Source: Endozoicomonas sp. 8E (GTDB taxonomy: Bacteria > Pseudomonadota > Gammaproteobacteria > Pseudomonadales > Endozoicomonadaceae). From it: a DNA stretch of 64,000 nt. The notes under the pieces are model-generated. The model was not told the origin of the DNA and made no database searches. It saw only the letters and a list, made by a program, of their open reading frames with translations. The translations under genes and the position numbers were made by a program. Positions 46,820 through 61,087 of the stretch are shown in pieces. The stretch is from positions 6,610,001-6,674,000 of the forward strand of contig NZ_CP120717.1 of assembly GCF_032883915.1 (NCBI RefSeq), given 5' to 3'. Within the stretch, counting starts at the first letter, position 1. Every line of letters begins with the position of its first letter.

Positions 46820-48223
46820 TCAAGCCTGCTCAGCAGTATTCCTTTCAACAGACTTTGGGGAAGCTTTAGTCAAACAAATAAAGCCTGCAATACCTGCTAT
46901 CAGGGAGGCAATCAGAACCCCTGCTTTCGCCAGTACCAGGTCATTGGGGCTGCCAGCAAATGCCAATTCTGATATGAAGATCGACATGGTGAAACCAATT
47001 CCGCCCAAAAAGGCAACGCCGACAATATGCAGGAAGTTGCATTCATGAGGCAAATCACCCCATCCCATTTTCCAGCCTAACCAGGTGGCACCAGCAATAC
47101 CAATTAACTTACCAAGCACCAGACCCAGAGTAACTCCGAGTGTGACGTTATTGAAAATCTCGGTATCTCCGGAGAATACATTAAAGGGAATACCGGCGTT
47201 AGCCAGGGCAAAAATAGGAATGACGATATAGGTAACAGGCAGGTGCAGACCCGTTTCGATTTTCTGCAGTGGAGCTTCTGCCAGACGCGCACCATTACCC
47301 AGAGCCCGAACGTAAGCCAGCACTTTTTCATTTCGCAGAACATCTTCACCTGGGCGGTAACTGCGATCAAATCGCCGAATCAGATTTTTTACCTGATAGC
47401 TGAATGCAACAGGGTCGTATTTGGGTTTAGCTGGTATGGCAAAGGCAGTAATAACTCCAGCCAGTGTCGCATGAATACCTGCTTCGTAGAGCTGCAGCCA
47501 AAGGCCAGCACCTATCAGCAGATAAGGCAGTGGACTACGGATACCGGAAGCGTTGAGAACCCATAACAATGCAGTAAATCCTGCAGCCCATATCAAAGCA
47601 AGCTGATTGATTTCGTTGGTATAGAAAACGGCAATGATCATGATAGCGCCCAGGTCATCCACGATGGCCAAGGCCACCAGGAAGGTAATCAGGCTTTTAG
47701 GAACACGACCACCCAGCAGCGCACAAGTACCGACAGCAAAGGCAATATCTGTTGCCATCGGAATGCCCCAGCCGTCTGCAGCAACGCCGCTCGGGTTGAT
47801 GCCGGCATAAATCAGTGCGGGCACCACCATACCACCAATCGCCGCCATGATAGGCAATACGGCATGCTTGAGGTCGGAGAGCTCACCGACAAGAAATTCA
47901 CGCTTGAGTTCGAGACCAACATGAAAAAAGAAAAAAGCCATCAAGCCATCATTGACCCAATGGTGAACAGACATCTTCAGACCACCGTCGCCGAAAGAAA
48001 CTCCGGCGTAGGTTTTCAGGATCTGTTCATAAAGGGGGTACAGATTACTGTTCGCGATCACCAGAGCGATGACAGCGCAGATCATCAGAAGAATACCGCT
48101 GGTCGTTTGACGATGAATAAATTCTTCAAAAGGCGTGAGGATACGGTCAAATGCCGTCTCCCAGCGAGCGTTATAAACCTTGCCTTTTCGACCTATAAAT
48201 TTTGTGAAATTATTTCCCGCCAC
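46820..48223 (-). CDS. nhaA: Na+/H+ antiporter NhaA
   Basis: A 467-residue inner-membrane antiporter with about 12 helices. The core motif VALAIVDDLGAIMIIAVFYT carries the two aspartates that bind Na+ or H+. GIPMATDIAFAVGTCALLGG and GIPFNVFSGDTEIFNNVTLG are other family pieces. It has a soluble N-terminal extension of about 35 residues, ahead of FIHRQTTSGILLMICAVIAL, that E. coli NhaA lacks. It exports Na+ in exchange for protons, useful in seawater. Confidence 0.93.
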   Translation of the reverse strand: MAGNNFTKFIGRKGKVYNARWETAFDRILTPFEEFIHRQTTSGILLMICAVIALVIANSNLYPLYEQILKTYAGVSFGDGGLKMSVHHWVNDGLMAFFFFHVGLELKREFLVGELSDLKHAVLPIMAAIGGMVVPALIYAGINPSGVAADGWGIPMATDIAFAVGTCALLGGRVPKSLITFLVALAIVDDLGAIMIIAVFYTNEINQLALIWAAGFTALLWVLNASGIRSPLPYLLIGAGLWLQLYEAGIHATLAGVITAFAIPAKPKYDPVAFSYQVKNLIRRFDRSYRPGEDVLRNEKVLAYVRALGNGARLAEAPLQKIETGLHLPVTYIVIPIFALANAGIPFNVFSGDTEIFNNVTLGVTLGLVLGKLIGIAGATWLGWKMGWGDLPHECNFLHIVGVAFLGGIGFTMSIFISELAFAGSPNDLVLAKAGVLIASLIAGIAGFICLTKASPKSVERNTAEQA

Positions 48224-48657
48224 AGCAACTCCTCAAGAGCATCAAGCCTGATGCCGTAGACTACATCATGCGCTTGTTGATGTCTTGTGAATGTTCAGTG
48301 AGTCTTTTATTTGCCTGTAGTCAGTCGTCTATTGAGGTTTTATCTCTAAACCTCTCAAGTTTAAAAAAGAGAGCTTTTCATCGTCCTGAGTCTGTTGCTG
48401 TTTAACACAGACACAGCAAGCTGTTTGTATCAACTCGATCCTCAAAAGTGCATTTCTTTATATTATTATCTTTATTATCTTTCTCGATAATTGGTAGAAA
48501 AATATAACGCCTGCTTCAGCCGCTTTATACAATCGGGTGAGCACAGCGAACGAACCGGCAGGATTTACTATGTGACTGCTTGGAAGTGTATTAGTGCTAA
48601 TGTTGATTAACTTTGATCGAGGCCGAATCAAAGTAAAATTTTCAAGAGAGAATCACA
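48224..48657. other. Spacer between nhaA and an orphan gene
   Basis: About 430 bp, strongly AT-rich in its second half (TATATTATTATCTTTATTAT region). It must hold the nhaA promoter. No ORF or repeat with support was seen. Confidence 0.5.
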
Positions 48658-49185
48658 GTGAAAAGATCAATGATAATATTTTTATTTATCTCGTTTATTT
48701 CTACTACTGCTGAAATAAAAAAGATTTCTAACAATCAATTTGAATACAAAAACAATCAAGGTGAAATAAGAAAAATTCTAATAGATAAACCAATAGGAAT
48801 GGTGAAACATATAGCTGTCATAAGGCAAGCTATATTCACAAGATTTCTGATACGAACAAGCGATGGGAACCACTATCTACATCATGAAGCCTTCGAAGTA
48901 CCAGACTCTCCATTAGCTGCACATTATAAGCAGCTCAGTGACAATCAACAAACACCATTTGTTACTACAGAGGGATTATATAACCTCGCAAGTGCAGGAA
49001 CATTTCTTAACTCACAACAGCCTGCAACAGAGCCCAGGCATGTAATGATCACAACAGCTCTTATCGATGTGCAAAGAAGCAGTTCTGGCAATCAGTTATA
49101 CATTCGTCCAATGCATGAAAATGACGCATTTGTCAGAGTGATGGGAGGCGTTTATTCCATTGTCTTTCAGGCTGATTTCGAATGA
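48658..49185 (+). CDS. Orphan secreted protein, AT-rich (unknown function)
   Basis: A 175-residue protein I do not recognise. GTG at 48658 is preceded by AAGAGAG; an ATG four codons later is an alternative. A short signal-like start (MIIFLFISFISTTAEIKK) is followed by a lysine- and asparagine-rich stretch, then a more mixed C-terminal part (FVTTEGLYNLASAGTFLNSQ; VMGGVYSIVFQADFE). The first 200 bp are clearly more AT-rich than neighbouring genes, which suggests recent arrival. The next gene, Fic-like, lies 112 bp downstream on the same strand, but the iteron array separates the two. Confidence 0.6.
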   Translation: MKRSMIIFLFISFISTTAEIKKISNNQFEYKNNQGEIRKILIDKPIGMVKHIAVIRQAIFTRFLIRTSDGNHYLHHEAFEVPDSPLAAHYKQLSDNQQTPFVTTEGLYNLASAGTFLNSQQPATEPRHVMITTALIDVQRSSSGNQLYIRPMHENDAFVRVMGGVYSIVFQADFE

Positions 49186-49227
49186 AATTTGCGGTCTAAG
49201 CTCAGTTTGCCTTTAAGCGCCCCAGAA

Positions 49228-49284
49228 TGTCCTTTATTTGTCCTTTACATGTCCTATAATTGTCCAAATAGAATTTAAAGGACA
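49228..49284. promoter_or_regulatory. Four 11-bp TGTCC iterons plus an inverted copy before the Fic gene
   Basis: TGTCC begins at 49228, 49239, 49250 and 49261, exactly 11 bp apart, with T/A-rich remainders (TTTATT, TTTACA, TATAAT, AAATAG). The reverse complement GGACA follows at 49280-49284. The third repeat contains TATAAT, so the array overlaps a likely -10 box. One repeat per helical turn suggests cooperative binding of a repressor on one face. The array ends 14 bp before the Fic start. Confidence 0.75.
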
Positions 49285-49297
49285 CACTTAAGAGACA

Positions 49298-50668
49298 ATG
49301 ATGACGTTAAGTATTGACGAGCAACTTCATGAAATCATTAAAGTTATAGAACTGAGTTCAAGAGGACTGGCTCGGAGAGAGATCTCAGTTTTACTTTCTT
49401 TTTCTTTAAATAACAAGACATTACAGAGGCGACTGAACAGCCTTTGTGCAAATGGTGTTATCGCAAAAGAAGGAAACAAAAGAACAACAAAGTACTACCC
49501 GGCTCATCTTTCCGGAACCGATAGTAAGAGACAAAATAAGGACAAATCGAGCTTAATTTTCAGCCCCAATAGCCAGAATGCTCTTTATTTGCTGGAAACA
49601 CCGCTCCATGCCCGGACGAGAGTGTCCTATAACAGGGAATTTATCGAAGCTTATGTCCCTAACGAAACAAGTTATGTCCCTTATGACATTCGCAGACAGC
49701 TGTTCCTGGAAGGTAAACGCTTTGATCAACAGTTAGCCGCTGGCACCTATGCCCGTCAGATATGTCAGAGACTTCTGATTGACCTGTCTTACAACTCAAG
49801 TCGACTTGAGGGAAATACTTACTCAAAACCTGACACTCAGAAGCTGATTGAAAATGGCATTATGGCCGATGGAAAAATTCATGAAGAAACCGTGATGATT
49901 ATGAATCACAAAGAAGCCATTCTGTTTCTCATTGAAAATGCAGAATTGATCAAACTCGACTGTTTTACCCTGTTCAACCTGCACAACCTCCTCTCCCAGG
50001 ACTTACTGGCAAATCCACAGAGTTGCGGTAACATCCGAACAGTTACCCTCGAAATAGGAAAATCAAGTTACACGCCTCTCGAAAACCCTCATATCCTGAG
50101 AGAAATACTGGAACTGATACTGGTCAAAGCCAATAAAATAGAAGACCCATTCGAACAGAGCTTCTTTCTTCTGGTGCACCTTTCATACTTGCAGGCATTT
50201 GAAGATGTCAATAAACGCACCTCTCGCCTGACTTGTAATATCCCATTTATCAAGCAGAATCTATGCCCTCTAAGCTTTACCGATGTCCCCCGCGATGACT
50301 ATATTGCCGCATTGCTGGCAATTTATGAATTTAATGACATTAGCCCTATGCTGGATCTATTTGCCTGGGCTTATCTTCGCTCCTGCAATCAGTACGAAGT
50401 TGTCAAAAAGTCACTGGGAGAGATCGATGCCTTCCGAGTCCAACACCGACAATTGAGAAAACATGTCATGGGTCAGGTCATCCGTGATAATTTACACCGT
50501 GAAGATGCGGCTCAACGTATCGAACAATTCTGCCTGAACAATGGCATCGGAGATGTTGAAAGGTTTATGGCTATGACAATGACCGACCTTAACAATCTCC
50601 ATGCTGGCGCTATCATTGGCCTTGGAATATCAGAAAGCCAATTTTATATCTGGCTGGCTGGGAAATAG
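49298..50668 (+). CDS. Fic-family protein with winged-helix N-terminus and Q-for-H active-site variant
   Basis: A 456-residue protein. Residues about 5-70 resemble a winged helix (LSSRGLARREISVLLSFSLN, LQRRLNSLCANGVIAKEG). The Fic core follows. An inhibitory-type motif SSRLEGN lies at 167-173, and the active-site loop is QAFEDVNKRTSRL from 299. In ordinary Fic AMP-transferases this loop begins with histidine (HPFxxGNGR); here it is Gln299, and G-x-G is changed to V-N-K. Relatives with Q-x-F-x-D-V-N-K-R-T-S-R exist, so the variant looks like a subfamily trait. Nucleotidyl transfer to a target is doubtful; a regulatory or altered chemistry role is possible. The DNA-binding-like N-terminus may recognise the TGTCC iterons upstream. 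Confidence 0.82.
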   Translation: MMTLSIDEQLHEIIKVIELSSRGLARREISVLLSFSLNNKTLQRRLNSLCANGVIAKEGNKRTTKYYPAHLSGTDSKRQNKDKSSLIFSPNSQNALYLLETPLHARTRVSYNREFIEAYVPNETSYVPYDIRRQLFLEGKRFDQQLAAGTYARQICQRLLIDLSYNSSRLEGNTYSKPDTQKLIENGIMADGKIHEETVMIMNHKEAILFLIENAELIKLDCFTLFNLHNLLSQDLLANPQSCGNIRTVTLEIGKSSYTPLENPHILREILELILVKANKIEDPFEQSFFLLVHLSYLQAFEDVNKRTSRLTCNIPFIKQNLCPLSFTDVPRDDYIAALLAIYEFNDISPMLDLFAWAYLRSCNQYEVVKKSLGEIDAFRVQHRQLRKHVMGQVIRDNLHREDAAQRIEQFCLNNGIGDVERFMAMTMTDLNNLHAGAIIGLGISESQFYIWLAGK

Positions 50669-50681
50669 GCAGAAGCACTCG

Positions 50682-51175
50682 TTAAACCAACCTGCCCGAG
50701 TACCGGTAGCCATCGTTCTGCAAGCGCGTAATAGCAGGTTTGATGGTTTCAAGAAGACCTGCTCTCTTCGCTTTGATTAGCAAAGCTAAACTGCCAGTAA
50801 TGTTCAGACCCATTCGTTCAGCCGCAGCTCGACCCATTTTTTCGTCGATCAAAAACAAGGCATCGTTTTTTTTGGCAAGGGCGATTGCCTGAGCCTCTCC
50901 TTTGTCCAGACAGGTGCTTAAAAGGCTTATCAGCTGATCTTGGCCAGGTAGATCAGGTTTTATCTGTAAAGTATTGTTGGAAATCGCCATCAAAATTGCG
51001 TCAGATCCAGGGGCTCCCTGTTTTGCCAGACACTCGTTTCTTACCGTTTCATCCATATGTCATCAGCAACAACAGGCAATACATCCAAAATATCCAGTAT
51101 ATCCAGGGCTGTCAAAGGGCTGCTATCAACAACAATTAGTGTCCTAAATGTTGGGTTTTTAGTGTGTCCAGGCAT
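50682..51175 (-). pseudogene. DUF3368-type PIN-domain toxin, frameshifted
   Basis: From ATG 51175 the frame gives TLIVVDSSPLTALDILDILD, VLPVVADDIW and then stops. The next frame continues DETVRNECLAKQGAPGSDAI, CLDKGEAQAIALAKKNDALF, LIDEKMGRAAAERMGLNITG and SLALLIKAKRAGLLETIKPA to 50682. Joined, they make a complete PIN-domain toxin of about 164 residues with acidic residues D (VVDSS), E (KGEAQA) and D (LIDEK). One missing base at about 51056, most likely one G of GGG, explains the break. A stand-alone start at 51056 would lack the first catalytic aspartate. Confidence 0.75.
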
Positions 51176-51177
51176 AA

Positions 51178-51504
51178 CTATGAACTCAGAGAGTCCAAGT
51201 CGCGGTCAAGTTCATCAGGATCATAAACAACAACATCAATGCCCATGGTTCCCAGCACATGTATGAATTCCGTGAGTGATTTGCTGGCAATACGTGCTGC
51301 TTTTGCCAGAGTAAACAATCGGTTCTGGAACAGGTGGATAGCCAGATTGAGATCAATCCCCTGTTCCAAGAGCTTCTTTGTGAAAGGAATGCCAACCATA
51401 AGCGGAGTATCGCGTTTAGTGATCATTGCGAGCTGACCTGACTCGGCAGTACGGGAAAAATCACCACTGCGCTCACGAAGATCCCTAATCCCAAACATTT
51501 CCAT
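51178..51504 (-). CDS. Antitoxin: Phd-like N-terminus fused to UPF0175 domain
   Basis: A 108-residue protein. Residues 1-45 (MEMFGIRDLRERSGDFSRTA, QLAMITKRDTPLMVGIPF) look like a Phd/YefM DNA-binding antitoxin. Residues about 52-105 (LAIHLFQNRLFTLAKAARIA, LTEFIHVLGTMGIDVVVYDP) match UPF0175, the usual partner of DUF3368 toxins. It precedes the toxin by 2 bp. ATG 51504 with AGAGGG upstream is preferred over the in-frame GTG at 51513. It is intact although its toxin is broken. Confidence 0.75.
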   Translation of the reverse strand: MEMFGIRDLRERSGDFSRTAESGQLAMITKRDTPLMVGIPFTKKLLEQGIDLNLAIHLFQNRLFTLAKAARIASKSLTEFIHVLGTMGIDVVVYDPDELDRDLDSLSS

Positions 51505-51719
51505 AAAAGACACCCTCTCTGCTTGCAGTTATTTTGTGTCTACAAAAGATTGCACAAAAGTGAATGCTGTCTATTTCAGGCTGTTCCGGTGAGTTGCTAT
51601 TGGTTGTCACGAAATTGCGTTGCATAGAAATAGCTTACCGTGTCTGCGTTAGAGCACAGCAGACTTCAGGCGAATAAAAGCCATCGTTGAACATTCACGA
51701 GACATCAACAAGCTCTATG

Positions 51720-51752
51720 AAAATAAGAAAGGCCACCCGAAGGCAGCCTTTC
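51720..51752 (-). terminator. Terminator of the rpoBC operon
   Basis: Stem of 11 pairs with two G-U pairs (51727-51737 with 51742-51752), followed on the minus strand by TTATTTT. It lies 41 bp after rpoC and separates it from the accessory genes. Confidence 0.8.
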
Positions 51753-51792
51753 CAACTTAGCTCAACGTATAAAAACAGGCGTCAGCTTATTT

Positions 51793-56025
<4,233 letters not shown>

Positions 56026-56068
56026 CCGCCGGCCAGACTAGGCCCGACCAGCAGATTTCACGTATTCG

Positions 56069-59000
56069 TTATTCGGTGTCCAGCTCAATGTCGATACCCA
56101 GAGAGCGAATCTCTTTCAACAGCACGTTGAAGGATTCGGGCATTCCGGCTTCCATTCGATGATCACCATCGACAATGTTTTTATACATCTTGGTACGCCC
56201 GGTCACATCATCAGACTTAACAGTCAGCATTTCCTGCAGGGTGTAGGCAGCACCGTAGGCTTCCAGTGCCCATACCTCCATCTCACCGAAACGCTGACCA
56301 CCAAACTGGGCCTTACCACCCAGCGGTTGCTGGGTAACCAGAGAGTAAGAACCTGTAGAACGTGCGTGCATTTTATCATCAACCAGGTGGTTGAGCTTCA
56401 GCATGTACATGTAGCCCACAGTGACAGGACGGTCAAAGGCATCGCCAGTACGGCCGTCGTGCAATCTTACCTGACCTGTGTCGCTCAGGTCTGCCAGACG
56501 CAGCAGTTCCTTCACTTCAGACTCTTTGGCTCCATCGAATACTGAAGTAGCCATCGGTACACCGCCGCGCAGGTTGTTGGCCAGCTCCATGACTTCTTCG
56601 TCAGTGAACTTGTCCAGCTCCTCAACACGTCCGCCACCCACTCCGTTGTATACCTGATCCAGGAATTCACGGACTTCAGCGACTTTCTTCTGGGACTCGA
56701 TCATGCGGTTGATCTTGTGACCCAGACCACGCGCCGCGGCACCCAGGTGAGTTTCCAGAACCTGCCCTACGTTCATCCGAGACGGTACACCCAGAGGGTT
56801 CAGTACGATATCAACCGGATTACCTTCTTCATCATAGGGCATGTCTTCGACAGGCATGATGATGGAGATAACACCCTTGTTACCGTGACGACCCGCCATT
56901 TTGTCACCGGGCTGGATACGACGCTTGATAGCCAGGTAAACCTTGACGATTTTCAGGACGCCAGGCGCCATGTCGTCACCGGTCTGCAGCTTTTTCTTCT
57001 TGTCTTCGAAGCGCTCGTCGAGCTGTGCACGACGTTCTTTCAACTGTTCTTTAGCCAGATCCAGCTGTTCATTCAGCGCTTCGTCAGACATGGACAGACG
57101 GAACCACTGTTCGTGTTCCAGACCATTGAGGAACTCGTCAGTGATAGTGTTGCCCTTGCTCAGGCCAGGACCACGGTCAACAGGCTGACCACGCAGAGCT
57201 TCACGCAAACGGTCGAAGGTATCTTCTTCGACGATACGGAACTCTTCGTTCAAGTCCTTGCGGTATTCGTCCAGAGCCGCCTTTTCGATGCCCTGGGCAC
57301 GACTGTCTTTTTCAACGCCGTCGCGGGTGAATACCTGTACGTCGATAACGGTACCCTTGACAGAAGTTGGCACACGCAAAGAAGTATCTTTAACGTCGGA
57401 AGCCTTCTCACCGAAGATCGCACGCAGCAGTTTTTCTTCCGGAGTCAGCTGGGTTTCGCCTTTAGGAGTTACCTTACCGACCAGAATGTCACCGGCACCA
57501 ACTTCAGCACCAACATGAACAATACCGGCTTCATCCAGTTTGTTCAGCGCAGACTCACCGACATTAGGAATATCAGAAGTAATTTCTTCTGGTCCCAGCT
57601 TGGTGTCACGAGCGACACAGGTCAGTTCCTGAATATGGATCGTGGTGAAGCGGTCTTCCTGTACGACACGCTCGGAAATAAGGATCGAGTCCTCAAAGTT
57701 GTAACCGTTCCATGGCATGAACGCTACACGCATGTTCTGACCCAGAGCCAGCTCACCCATGTCTACAGATGGGCCGTCAGCCAGAATATCACCACGGGCG
57801 ATGGTTTCACCGGCACGAACCAGAGAACGCTGGTTGATACAGGTATTCTGGTTAGAACGGGTATACTTGGTCAGGTTGTAGATATCGACACCGGCTTCAC
57901 CGGGCTGCAGCTCGTCGTTGTTGACACGAACAACAATCTTGGCAGCGTCAACGGTATCAATCACACCGCCACGTTGAGCAACAACACAAACACCGGAGTC
58001 AGAAGCTACGTTACGCTCCATGCCGGTACCTACCAGAGGCTTGTCGGCCCGCAGGGTTGGAACGGCCTGACGTTGCATGTTCGATCCCATCAAGGCGCGG
58101 TTTGCATCGTCGTGCTCGAGGAATGGAATAAGGGATGCTGCAACGGAAACCACCTGCTTGGTCGAAACGTCCATGTACTGGACTTTTTCAGGCCCCATCA
58201 GAGTAAATTCGTTACGATGACGAACGTTAACCAGTTCTTCCGTCAGGTTATTACTGTCGTCCATCTTGGCAGAGGCCTGAGCGATAACGTACTCACCTTC
58301 TTCGATGGCAGACAGGTAATCGATCTCATCCGTTACTTTACCATCCACAACTCTGCGGTATGGCGACTCCAGGAAACCATAGTCGTTAGTACGGGCATAG
58401 GTTGCCAGAGAGTTAATCAGACCGATGTTCGGACCTTCAGGCGTTTCGATAGGGCATACACGACCGTAGTGGGTCGGATGTACGTCCCGAACTTCAAAAC
58501 CGGCACGCTCACGGGTCAAACCCCCTGGGCCGAGTGCTGATACACGACGCTTGTGAGTCACCTCGGACAGCGGGTTGTTCTGGTCCATAAACTGGGACAG
58601 CTGGCTGGAACCGAAGAATTCCTTGATAGCCGCTGCAACAGGCTTGGCGTTGATCAGATCCTGAGGCATCAGGCCTTCAGACTCTGCCAGACTCAGACGT
58701 TCCTTAACGGCACGCTCAACACGAACCAGGCCGACACGGAACTGGTTTTCAGCCATTTCACCCACAGAACGGACGCGACGGTTACCCAGATGGTCGATAT
58801 CGTCACAGATACCCTGACCATTTCTGATGTCTACCAGCGTCTTCAGAACATCAACAATGTCAGCGTTGTCCAGAACACCGGAACCGATGTCTTCTTCACG
58901 ACCCAAACGACGGTTGAATTTCATACGACCTACTGCAGAGAGGTCATAACGCTCTGCAGAGAAGAACAGGTTACCAAACAGGGTTTCTGCTGCTTCTTGA

Positions 59001-60145
59001 GTGGGTGGCTCGCCGGGACGCATCATGCGGTAGATTTCTACCAGAGCTTCCAGACGGTTTGTAGTAGTGTCACTGCGCAGCGTGTCGGAAATGTATGAAC
59101 CGCAATCCAGTTCATTGATGTACAGGGTTTCAACCTGTTTGATACCAGCTGCCAGCAGCTTTTCGTATACTTCCAGAGTAATTTCTGTGTTGCAGTCAAC
59201 AATGATCTCACCGGTCGCGGAATCTACAACGGTTTTGGCCAAAACCTTTCCGAAAATATACTCAACAGGAGCTTCCAGCTGTTCAATATTGGCTTTTTTC
59301 AGCTGACGGATGTGACGCGCAGTAACACGACGCCCCTGTTCAACCAGAACATTACCTTCACCGTCTTTAATGTCAAAGCTTGCAGCTTCACCACGCAGAC
59401 GCTCGGCGGCAAACTCGGTACTGACATTTTCAGAACCGATGCTGAAATCTACAGTATCGAAGAAGTAATTCAGGATCTCTTCATTACTCATGCCCAGGGC
59501 ACGCAGAAGGATCGTAGCAGGCAGCTTACGACGACGGTCAATACGCACGTAGAGCATGTCCTTCGGATCGAACTCGAAGTCCAGCCATGAGCCACGGTAA
59601 GGAATGACACGGGCGGAGTACAGCAGCTTGCCTGAAGAGTGTGTCTTACCACGGTCGTGGTCAAAGAATACACCAGGAGAACGATGAAGCTGAGATACGA
59701 TAACACGCTCAGTACCATTGATTACAAAAGTACCGTTCTCAGTCATGAGCGGAATTTCGCCCATGTAAACTTCTTGTTCCTTGATATCTTTGATTGCCTT
59801 GTTGGCAGAATCTTTGTCATAAATGATCAGGCGCACTTTCACACGCAGAGGTACTGCGTAAGTTACACCACGAAGTTGACATTCCTTGACATCAAACGCA
59901 GGAGTACCGAGCCTGTAGCTCACGTATTCCAGCGCCGCATTTCCAGAGTAGCTTACGATTGGAAATACGGATTTGAATGCAGCATGAAGACCGATGTCTT
60001 CACGTGCGGTCGGCTCTTTTCCGGACTGCAGCAGCTTGTGATAAGAATCAAGCTGAATCGCCAGAAGATAGGGCACATTCATGACATGCGGCAGTTTGCC
60101 GAAGTCTTTGCGGATGCGTTTTTTCTCTGTATACGAGTATGCCAT
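56069..60145 (-). CDS. rpoB: RNA polymerase beta subunit
   Basis: A 1358-residue subunit with all usual landmarks. The rifampicin region reads [20 protein letters not shown] and [20 protein letters not shown], without evident resistance substitutions. [20 protein letters not shown] and [20 protein letters not shown] lie near the C-terminus. It binds DNA, sigma and nascent RNA. The long 5' spacer with an attenuator-like hairpin lies between it and rplL. Confidence 0.99.
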   Translation of the reverse strand: MAYSYTEKKRIRKDFGKLPHVMNVPYLLAIQLDSYHKLLQSGKEPTAREDIGLHAAFKSVFPIVSYSGNAALEYVSYRLGTPAFDVKECQLRGVTYAVPLRVKVRLIIYDKDSANKAIKDIKEQEVYMGEIPLMTENGTFVINGTERVIVSQLHRSPGVFFDHDRGKTHSSGKLLYSARVIPYRGSWLDFEFDPKDMLYVRIDRRRKLPATILLRALGMSNEEILNYFFDTVDFSIGSENVSTEFAAERLRGEAASFDIKDGEGNVLVEQGRRVTARHIRQLKKANIEQLEAPVEYIFGKVLAKTVVDSATGEIIVDCNTEITLEVYEKLLAAGIKQVETLYINELDCGSYISDTLRSDTTTNRLEALVEIYRMMRPGEPPTQEAAETLFGNLFFSAERYDLSAVGRMKFNRRLGREEDIGSGVLDNADIVDVLKTLVDIRNGQGICDDIDHLGNRRVRSVGEMAENQFRVGLVRVERAVKERLSLAESEGLMPQDLINAKPVAAAIKEFFGSSQLSQFMDQNNPLSEVTHKRRVSALGPGGLTRERAGFEVRDVHPTHYGRVCPIETPEGPNIGLINSLATYARTNDYGFLESPYRRVVDGKVTDEIDYLSAIEEGEYVIAQASAKMDDSNNLTEELVNVRHRNEFTLMGPEKVQYMDVSTKQVVSVAASLIPFLEHDDANRALMGSNMQRQAVPTLRADKPLVGTGMERNVASDSGVCVVAQRGGVIDTVDAAKIVVRVNNDELQPGEAGVDIYNLTKYTRSNQNTCINQRSLVRAGETIARGDILADGPSVDMGELALGQNMRVAFMPWNGYNFEDSILISERVVQEDRFTTIHIQELTCVARDTKLGPEEITSDIPNVGESALNKLDEAGIVHVGAEVGAGDILVGKVTPKGETQLTPEEKLLRAIFGEKASDVKDTSLRVPTSVKGTVIDVQVFTRDGVEKDSRAQGIEKAALDEYRKDLNEEFRIVEEDTFDRLREALRGQPVDRGPGLSKGNTITDEFLNGLEHEQWFRLSMSDEALNEQLDLAKEQLKERRAQLDERFEDKKKKLQTGDDMAPGVLKIVKVYLAIKRRIQPGDKMAGRHGNKGVISIIMPVEDMPYDEEGNPVDIVLNPLGVPSRMNVGQVLETHLGAAARGLGHKINRMIESQKKVAEVREFLDQVYNGVGGGRVEELDKFTDEEVMELANNLRGGVPMATSVFDGAKESEVKELLRLADLSDTGQVRLHDGRTGDAFDRPVTVGYMYMLKLNHLVDDKMHARSTGSYSLVTQQPLGGKAQFGGQRFGEMEVWALEAYGAAYTLQEMLTVKSDDVTGRTKMYKNIVDGDHRMEAGMPESFNVLLKEIRSLGIDIELDTE

Positions 60146-60540
60146 CAGCGTTCCCCAGCTTGGTCACCTGGTTCTGGCTTCAGACCGTCTGGTCTGGCCA
60201 TCTAGGTTTATTGAGGGCGGGTGGCCCCCTTTTGATACCCAATTAAAAAACGGTGATTTCAACCGTTACCGTTGCATGAGCTCTAGCGTCCAGAACGAAA
60301 GTGGGACTTTCATTCTGAGAATCTGACCGGTAATTGCGCTCTGATGGATCTTGATCTGAGCTGTCGATTTCCGGTAAGGCTCCCACTCTGCCAATGACAC
60401 TGCAACTTTCTCGGATTGATGAAGACTCAATTCTGCGGCAACACATGGTGCAACCTGTGCCACTACCGATCTGGACCCCATCAATTTATTGAGCCATCGA
60501 ACACTGCCATCCAGCAAGGAACGATATAGCTCATACAACG
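60146..60540 (-). promoter_or_regulatory. Leader between the rplL hairpin and rpoB
   Basis: About 400 bp without a credible gene; short frames on the minus strand show no family features. In E. coli this spacer carries attenuation and RNase III processing that lower rpoB relative to rplL. A similar role is likely, but no processing site was identified. Confidence 0.45.
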
Positions 60541-60571
60541 GAAAAAGGCCGGTGCCATAAAGGCACCAGCC
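60541..60571 (-). terminator. Attenuator between rplL and rpoB
   Basis: GGCCGGTGCC (60547-60556) pairs with GGCACCAGCC (60562-60571), ten pairs with one G-U. On the minus strand TTTTT (60546-60542) follows. Partial read-through would set the ratio of L7/L12 to RNA polymerase. Confidence 0.8.
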
Positions 60572-60622
60572 ACCTGAGTCTATTATGCAATAGGCTCTGG
60601 ATATTTCAACGCTGTCGTAGAA

Positions 60623-61000
60623 TTACTTAACTTCTACGGAAGCGCCAGCTTCTTCCAGCTGCTTCTTCAGGTCTTCAGCTTCATCCTTGCTCACACCTTC
60701 TTTCAGAGGAGCAGGAGCGCCGTCTACAACAGCTTTAGCTTCTTTCAGACCCAGGCCAGTCGCGCCGCGAACAACCTTGATTACGTTTACTTTCTTGTCG
60801 CCAGCAGCAGTCAGAATTACGTCAAATTCAGTCTGTTCGGCAGCAGCAGCGCCAGCGTCGCCAGCAGCAGCAGGAGCAGCAGCAACTGCAGCAGCAGCAG
60901 AAACGCCGAACTTCTCTTCCATAGCTTCAACCAGCTCAACAACGTCCATTACGGACATTTCAGCGATTGCATTCAGGATATCTTCTTTAGACAGAGCCAT
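60623..61000 (-). CDS. rplL: 50S ribosomal protein L7/L12
   Basis: A 125-residue stalk protein. The N-terminal dimerisation helices are [20 protein letters not shown]. An Ala-rich hinge ([20 protein letters not shown]) and the C-terminal factor-binding domain ([20 protein letters not shown]) follow. Dimers on L10 recruit elongation factors. It is encoded after rplJ, with an 18-bp tandem repeat in the spacer. Confidence 0.98.
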   Translation of the reverse strand: MALSKEDILNAIAEMSVMDVVELVEAMEEKFGVSAAAAVAAAPAAAGDAGAAAAEQTEFDVILTAAGDKKVNVIKVVRGATGLGLKEAKAVVDGAPAPLKEGVSKDEAEDLKKQLEEAGASVEVK

Positions 61001-61087
61001 TGTATGTCTCCAAAAATCTTTTTTGGGGTAAAACCCCGGAATTCATTAAATAAGAGAAAAACCAGCCCGCTGGAGAGCACCCGAATC

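Noticed and set aside
49228-49284. Short regular repeats considered as a CRISPR array
   Set aside because: Repeats are 5 bp conserved at 11-bp spacing with no spacer-sized inserts and no cas genes; they fit an operator array.
56717-58540. 607-codon open frame on the plus strand opposite rpoB
   Set aside because: It is the mirror of a highly expressed gene that avoids TTA, CTA and TCA codons. The sequence has no family features and no own RBS. The same applies to the 600-codon frame opposite fusA (37059-38861) and others opposite tuf, rpoC and ribosomal genes.
60266-60538. 90-codon minus-strand ORF in the rplL-rpoB spacer
   Set aside because: No recognisable motif and no convincing SD; it lies in what is expected to be a leader RNA.
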